The translations under genes were made by a program, and so were the position numbers. This document shows, one piece after another, positions 42,164 through 50,743 of a stretch of 64,000 bases of DNA. The stretch spans positions 1,984,043-2,048,042 of the forward strand of contig SSNP01000052.1 of the NCBI GenBank assembly GCA_006937955.1, written 5' to 3'. Under the pieces are notes generated by a model, which made no database searches, had not been told where the DNA came from, and worked only from the letters and a program-made list of their open reading frames with translations. Numbering within the stretch: the first letter of the stretch is position 1; each line of letters begins with the position of its first letter. The stretch is from Pachypanchax playfairii (Eukaryota > Chordata > Actinopteri > Cyprinodontiformes > Aplocheilidae).

Positions 42164-42168
42164 ATGTA

Positions 42169-42216
<48 letters not shown>

Positions 42217-45200
42217 GGGGGGGGTTCTGTTCATGAAATAATCTGATGTGCTTCAGAGTTCAATGCCAACACAAACTGTGACACGCCTTTAGAAACCCTT
42301 AATAAAGACTGAGATTTACTTTCTGTGATGTGCTACAGAAAAACGCCGAGCAGGTGGGCGTGTCTTAGCACTAACAGTGTAGTTATAGAATATACTATTA
42401 ACATCAGTGAGGCGTCGTGTGTCTGTTTATCAGAAAGAGCAGGAGGATTAAAACATGATTTGCTAAGAAAAAGGTCCAAAAAATGTATTTTAATAGAAGA
42501 TATATTTATAAATGTTCCAGGTCTTTTATAGAAACGGTTACACAGTCTATGGACAGAGACACAAACATACAGAGATTCAGTCCACCTGACCTGCAGGACA
42601 CACTGACCAAGTGCCAGAGCAGATAAAATGGAATTAGAGTTATCTGGTATCAAAGTTAATCTGAGTGGAAGTGTGCAGGTGAAGGTGTGAGTGGGACAGA
42701 GAGGGATTAGGATGAGACTCGTCAGCACTGTTGTAATTAAACCTTAATAAGCAGTTCTGTCCTCAGATGACACGGACTCTGTCAGACCGCAGTGACGAAT
42801 CCAACCAGTGAAACTCCAACAGATTCAAGAACATGATCTGAGTTAAAGAAGCTGTTCACGGGTGTTTTTTTGCATGTGATAACGTTTTAGGATGAGAGTG
42901 TTAAATGTATTCTGATTTAAGTCGCTGAAGGACCTCCTACCACTTCAACTCATGGACAAAAATGGCAGTGAGGCTGACGTGGACTCTGACTCATGTCCAG
43001 GGTGTTTTCCGGTCCCACAGCAGTCAAAGCTGCAGAGACACAGTCACTCTCTGCATTTATCCTCCGCCCTCAGCGGGTTTGGGGACGTGGGAAACAGCTG
43101 CTTACAGCAGTGGGTTCAAACTGAACATTATCAACATGCTCTCCATACATACAGACATATACCCCCCCACCCTGAACCTGAGTCATCAGGTAGAACAAAC
43201 TCAGAGTCTCTGTCAGACACACCTCTGAAATTATTTTCATTCTGCTGGAATGCGGTTGCACAATTTCTCACACTGTATTTTTCTGTTATTTTACACCTGA
43301 AGTTGCTGAAGGGTCCTTGTGGAAAAAACCCAAACAGCAACGAGGAAAACAGTAACGCCCTGCTCATCTCATGTCTAACATCATCTGTTTTAATGCCACT
43401 AAAAAGGTGTTTAATTCCTACAGATTGAAATAATCCATCACTTCTACAAACACACGAACACTGAGAGGAGCTGCTGCATGTTCACAGAAGTACTAAAAGT
43501 TTCTCTCATTTACTTTTTTTTTAAGGTGTTAAACATTCACGTTGTAAAGTGTTGTGTAACAGACTGATAGTGACGGATGTTTCTGTTTCAAGGTCTGAGA
43601 CACGCGAGCAGGAGGCATCATGAAACTCCCACACATACCAGCGTTACACACTCCATCTTCATTAATAACCTCATTTAATTACAGCTGAATCCGGTGTTTA
43701 GTTTATCTCATGTCACATTCCACAGATTTCTCTCAGGAAACAGCAGATCCGTTTACAGGCATCACATATCATTATGGGATGTCAGTAAGATCATCCTCCT
43801 ATGATGCAGGTTTGTTGCATCCACAGCAAAAAACAAACAACTTTAAAACATATTAAAGAGGCCATTTCATACAAATTTCAGGACTTTGTGGTTATTTCTT
43901 AAGTATTATCCTGTAATATGAAACATGTTATATCTAAAAAACATCAGGAAACACTGATTAACAGACCTTTCAATCTGTCTGCGTCAAAATTCAGGTGGTT
44001 CCAGCTCGTTCCGTTTGCTGGACTCTGATTGGCTAACAAACTAGCCTATGAGAGCAAGGTATATTGTTTCCTGCCCCGCTGCACATGGCAACATCAGCCG
44101 TACTCTCATCCTGTTTGTTACGTCTTATGCTAACAGCTTTTAGCCAGCAGCATGCTAGGCGTGGTTTCAACTGCAGGAGCTGATGAATACTAACGAACAA
44201 AGGAGTTGTGATGAAACAGATACAGGCCGTTCGGACTCGGGAGAACTCGGGTTTTATCACCACCTGCGTAGTTTGAGAGATTAAAACTGAAAGAGAAGTT
44301 GTTGACCTGTTTTCACCCACTATGAAGGTAAGAACACCTGTGGAGCTAAAATATTCAACAGAAACCTCAGAAAAACCGTTTTTAATGGAAGGGACTCTTT
44401 AAAGAAATTAAATGAAATCCAACCGGACACACGTGTCGTGATCTGATCAGGTAAAACGACGGGCGTGACGTCACAAGGAGGGAAAAACAAACATAAAATC
44501 AAACTGTTCATTTATAAATGTTTCAATGAAAATGTTGTGGAGAAAAGATTGGGATTAAAACTGTAATCTGGTTTTAAATGATACAACTGGGCCCTTCCAT
44601 GTGTGAGGAAATCTGCACAAAGATCATAAATCTGCTTTGAACTGATGTTGCAATAAGAGCTTATCAGCCTTATTCCTGCTTTAGATAATAAAAACATCTG
44701 CTCTTAATGTCCAAAGCCTTTTTACTGCAGTCACAGACTGTAAATGAACCATATCTAGCTGTAAGTGTGAGACGAAGACCAGCTGGTTCTAAACGATGTG
44801 TTTGTAGTTACTTTGTGTACTCACAGTTTAAAACTTAAACCTTCTTTCTTTGTTGAAGTTGATACCAGATTTAAAGAAGCTCAGTTGTAACATAAATACC
44901 TGTTTGGTACCATTTATATAATAAACACGACTCTAAATATTAGTCAATAACAACCTTCTTCTAACTGGAGAGGTCCAGTCAGAAGGACGAATGGGACTTT
45001 TTTCTTGCTCTTCGTTTTGTGGCACAATGATGGATCTTTGAAACCTGTCTGGACCTTCGTATTGATTCAACACAGAACCAGAACCAGAACATTTCAGAGG
45101 GATCACTACCCGATAAGAAGCTAGCCACAAACTGACAGCAGCTTCAGATTAGGGGCATCCAGAAAATCTAACAAACTGCAGGAAATCATTTCCAACAAGA

Positions 45201-48200
45201 AGAGTGTCTAAACTATTTAAATTAAATAGTTTTTTATTGCAATAATATCAAATTATAGTAAAATGAAACACATCCAAATTCCTTAAAAATCTGGCAAGTG
45301 TTTCTCAGCCTTGGGAACACGTTCTTTAAATGTTTCCTGCTTCGACACACATGATTACCAGAAGTCTTAAAGACTTGATGGCAAGGTGCTGAGGTGTTTG
45401 TCTGAAGCTGGACAAGGGACAGTGTGACCTGAGACACTAAGCTGTTCTTAGCAGCCATGTGGTTGATTAGAAAGAACAAGTTTAAAGAGGCCGTTTCATA
45501 CAAATTTCAGGACTTTGTGGTTATTTCTTAAGTATTAACCAGTAATATGAAACATTTTATATCTAAAAAACATCAGGAAACACTGATTAACGGACCTTTC
45601 AATCTGTCTGCGTTAAAATTCGGGTGGTTCCGTAAGGCTGCTTCGTCAGCAGCTCATTCATATTCATTATTCGAATTTGCTGGACTCTGATTGGCTAACA
45701 AACTAGCCAATGAGAGCAAGGTATACTGTTTCCTGCCCCGCTGTGCATGGCAACGTCAGATGTTCTCTTTTCCTGTTTGTTACGTCTTATGCTAACAGCT
45801 TTTAGCTAGCAGCATAATAGGCGTGGTTTCAACTGCGGGAGCTGATAAATACTAATGAACAAAGGAGTTGTGATGAAACAGATACAGGCCGTTCAGACTC
45901 GGGAGAACTCGGGTTTTATCACCACCTGCGTAGTTTGAAGGATTAAAACTGAAAGAGAAGTTATTGACCTGTTTCCACACCCACTATGAAGGTAAGAACA
46001 CCTGTGGAGCTAAAATATTCAACAGAAACCTCAGAAAAACNNNNNNNNNNCACCCACTATGAAGGTAAGAACACCTGTGGAGCTAAAATATTCAACAGAA
46101 ACCTCAGAAAAACTGTTTTTAATGGAAGGGCCTGTTTAACCAAACAGGTTCCCATATGAGATGATTAAAGTGGAAACAAACCGCTCCGAACACTTCCTAA
46201 AGCAGCTCAAGGACATGTCACAGGCTTTCCTCTTTCCTGCTGAAGAGGTGTTGATGAGGCCTGTCAGTCAGTCAGGTGTGTCCTGTGAGTTGTCCCTAGG
46301 ATCACCTGACACATAGCCAAAACAAAAAGGTCAAAAACAACCTCCATCTCACCAACAGCAGGTCGAGCCACCAAAATAAATGAATCACAGGTGGGTATTT
46401 ATTTCAAATCTAAACTCAGGTCACTTCTGTTTTATCATCTAAAACATCCAAAGCTAGTGTGGAACAAAAGCATCTTCCATGAAGGGGCTTCTCGTCATGA
46501 TGTGGACCAAGAAGATATTCCATCAGATAAAGATTCAAACAGCAAGTCGAGACCAGTCAGTTCACTTTCTGTTCTTCTTCTCAATAAAACCTGGAACCTC
46601 CATAAGAAACCTGAGAATGTGGATAATATCAACTCACACGCCTCCGGTTTTCATCTAGAAGTATCCTCTAAACCTGAAGAACCCCCCACCCCCACCCCCG
46701 AACACAAGCACCCAGTGGAAACTGTGTCTATATGAATCCCAGCAGAGAACTGAGACTGCTTTGGAAAACAGTATTGACAGCAGCACATTGATGTCTGCCT
46801 GGTTTCTGGTTGGATGCAGACTGTTGGTGGTTCTGCATTAGATCGTCTGTCTGAAAACACTGAAAGGCTCCAAACATTTTACCAACACGCCAGTGAACGC
46901 TACATCCCCGTGGCTCCAGCCCTGCATCACAACCATCATCTCCAATAACAAGCAGCTTATAATAAACGGAAGCAGAGAGACAGTCAACTGAGACCTGGGA
47001 GGTCCTGACCTTTGTGTTACCTTCAATTACCAGGTCAGCTGTTCTGACCCGTTTGACCTCTGAAACAGCTGTTTTTACAAACTCCTCTCTTTAAGTTTTT
47101 GGGCGGTTTATCTTCTCCCAACTCATCAGATTAGAAACCTCCAAAGAAAGACAAGAAACAAAAGAAGGAGAAAAGAATTCCTTTGCTTCTTTTTTCTGCA
47201 GGATTAACTCGTGAACTCGATCCCACCTGTCACCATTCAGCTGCATTTGGTCCAACCCGATTGTGCAACAGGGAAGGTGTTTCACATGCATTAACCTTCC
47301 AAACCAAACACCCATTAACAGGTGGACCAGCTTGTTGGTTCACTAACTACAAACAGTTTCCAGTAAGTTTCTGTCCAAACAGCTGAAACAATAGAAAAAG
47401 CATGTGCTACAGCCCGAGTCTTCTAGTCCCAGAGCTCGGGTTATCAGACTGATCAGCCTACCTTTACTTTCAGACAGTTGCTCTGAGGTTGAATGAAGGT
47501 TTTCAGATAAAAACACTCCTCACAGTTACAGGCTGATATCCATGTTGGAGGGTTTAATCAGGCACTGGTTTGGAGCAAAACAAAGTAGTTCTACATGTGG
47601 TTTGAACTGTAAGTGATCCACATCTAGTCTACACAGCACCTTTGTACTGAGGTGTGGCTGTTGAGTTAAGACTCTTAGTCTGTGTCTGGCTGGCATCTAT
47701 AAAAAGACAACCCAACCTGAAGGATTTGGTGTTGTGGGTCCAATCAGAGATCTGCTGTCTGATTCAAACTTCATTCACAACCAGGTGAGATTCAAACAGT
47801 GACCCAGGTAGAAGGTGTTGCCCTGCTGCAGTGTCACAAACTGCTGGGTAGAACTAGTCCAAATAAAATCTGATACAACAGTAAACGTACCTGGAAAGAT
47901 CCGAGTTTAAAAGCGGTGGGATCAGTTCTTCAGCTGACTTCAGACCGGACAGGGTTTGGACTTTCCCCCTTCAGTTCTTCTGCTGTGTTCGCTGCTTCGG
48001 TCCGGGCCGTGTGTTTTCTGCTCTGTGAGTCCTGCCGGGTTCCTCCCACCCCCCTCACGGAGCGTCCACAGTGGGCTGCAGCTGTGGCGTCTCCCACCGC
48101 GCAGCCTCCGCACCGCACCGACGCTCAGATCCCACTCAGATCACAGCACGATGGGTCACTGGTTCAAATCTGCTGGTTCCCATCAATCTACTAGGAGAGT

Positions 48201-49063
48201 TGTATGGTAATCCCCCCCATTTCCCTTTCTGTCACTGAAGGACAGAACAGCCTGCATTACCAGGAAGTTCACCAAAAACCCATCCCACACCTCCCATAGG
48301 AGCTGTGAACTCAGCTGAGCCTTGCGCAACGTCCACGCCTTTCTGTCCACCAGCACCCCGGGTTAAAGCGCGTGGACGGTCATGAACTATCATGCGTGGA
48401 AATATTATCATAAAACCGTTTCCACGGACTTACAGATGGATCCGTGTTCCTGACCAACGTCAGACGCTGTTGGAACTAAAGAGTAAAACAGACTAACAAA
48501 CTTGAACGTAAACAGAGTTTTTATTTTGTTTTAAAATTTGGAAAAGATCTTAAAACGCGTGAAAACGGAAATGAAGATTAAACGTTGTGTTATTTGAATG
48601 GAGTTTAGTTGCATTCAGCTGCAAAGTGCTGCTCTCATCAGGACTTTCAAAGAGTTTTTCTACCATCTGCTGTTACCAGAAGCGCCATTGCACCTTCCTG
48701 CAGGGATCCTCTCCACTTCCCAAGTTCATCTAGAAAGATTTATTTTCTTCTAATTTACCCTCAAACAGAAAACAGACACATTTAGTTTTGGAGGTACATT
48801 TTTGTTATAGATTGAACAGATTTTGCTAAAACCAGAGGTCACAAACGTAGAATGATAGTTTTGTCCTCATGTAACAGAGTTAACAGACTGTCCCTTTTCA
48901 TATATTACTGCAGTTATGCAACGTGCACGCTGCTGGTGTGGAGGTGACCTCTGCCAGCTGGAGGGCTGGGTGTACATGTCAGAGCTGCACTAATAGATCT
49001 GTAATATAACTGCACTGCCAGAGGGGGGAGTGATCGATTCATACACCAGTGAACTAGACTGTA

Positions 49064-49094
<31 letters not shown>

Positions 49095-50004
49095 GTATCC
49101 TGTCTTCCAAGGTCATGTTAGTAACAGTCCGCCTGGGCTGGAGGGAAGGTCTCCAGTCTTCCTCCAGCAGCCGGGATTAAACAACTCTCTGACACCATCC
49201 AAGTACGTTAACAACTAATTTGACTATTAAAAAAAATCAAAAGGATTTTTAAAAATCTAATATTACATAAATGTATGTAGCCACAATCTTATTTACAAGT
49301 GTGATAAGTATAAGAAGAGAAGAGTTTCATTCCAAAACGTGCAGGTTACAGGGTCAGAGACCCTAAAAACACACACAGATCCACTGACGCGGGGCGATCT
49401 GACCTTGCAGGAATGTGGTAAGGGGAACAAATGAAGCTCAGTACAGGAATGTCTTTGTTGTTTCCTCTTTTCCAGGCTACAGTACATTCCACACCTCCCC
49501 AGTCACTACTAACAGAGCACAGCGGGTACATTCTTCCACTGTACAGATCCTAGATTTTCCATCAGAACATCATATAACTGGATCAAATGGTACCAAGAGG
49601 ATGTTGCTTTTAAAAAGGCATCACTGCTACATTCCTGCACAAAGAATTATTTGACAGCAGCTGACTTCATCACTGTCACCTACATGTTGCAGCTACACAC
49701 ACACACACACACCCACAAGTGTGTTTTGTTATCCTTATGGGGACCGTCCATTGACTTCCATTGATTTTAGTAACTAGATTTATACCTAACCCAAACCCTT
49801 TTCCTAACCTTAACCATTACTGATCTATAACTAACCCTAAGACTAACTAAAACTCTATTCACACCATACCTATAAACCTAACCCCTAACCCTAAAAAGAG
49901 GAGTCCCCCTCATGGGGACCAGGCTTCGGTCGCCACAAGAACCCTCGGACCCCAGAAAGATAGTAAAAGTCAGGAAACGGGTCCCCAGGAGGTCAGAAAT
50001 ACAA

Positions 50005-50048
<44 letters not shown>

Positions 50049-50338
50049 ACAAGTGTGTTTTGGTATCCTTATGGGGACCGTCCATTGACTTCCATTGATT
50101 TTAGTAACTAGATTTATACCTAACCCAAACCCTTTTCCTAACCTTAACCATTACTGATCTATAACTAACCCTAAGACTAACTAAAACTCTATTCACACCA
50201 TACCTATAAACCTAACCCCTAACCCTAAAAAGGGGATTCCCCCCCATGGGGACCAGGCTTCGGTCCCCACAAGAACCCTCGGACCCCAGAAAGATAGTAA
50301 AAGTCAGGAAACGGGTCCCCAGGAGGTCAGAAATACAA

Positions 50339-50383
<45 letters not shown>

Positions 50384-50690
50384 CCATCACACACACACAC
50401 ACAAGTGTGTTTTGGTATCCTTATGGGGACCGTCCATTGACTTCCATTGATTTTAGTAACTAGATTTATACCTAACCCAAACCCTTTTCCTAACCTTAAC
50501 CATTACTGATCTATAACTAACCCTAAGACTAACTAAAACTCTATTCACACCATACCTATAAACCTAACCCCTAACCCTAAAAAGGGGATTCCTCCCCATG
50601 GGGACCAGGCTTCGGTCCCCACAAGAACCCTCGGACCCCAGAAAGATAGTAAAAGTCAGGAAACTGGTCCCCAGGAGGTCAGAAATACAA

Positions 50691-50743
<53 letters not shown>

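Larger units (their letters stand above)
30199..47890 (-). other. myo1c: myo1c intron 1, middle part (between exons 1C and 1B)
   Basis: 17.7 kb without a recognised coding exon. It holds MITE copies 4-7, the hAT MITE, microsatellites, SINE-like pieces and the left copy of the 390-bp duplicate. The 250 bp upstream of exon 1B (30200-30450) are pyrimidine-rich on the plus strand and would be the isoform B promoter/5' UTR. Confidence 0.65.

Noticed and set aside
42952..43428. 158-codon plus-strand frame starting [13 protein letters not shown]
   Set aside because: No recognisable domain, overlapping frames on both strands, and no splice or conservation support.
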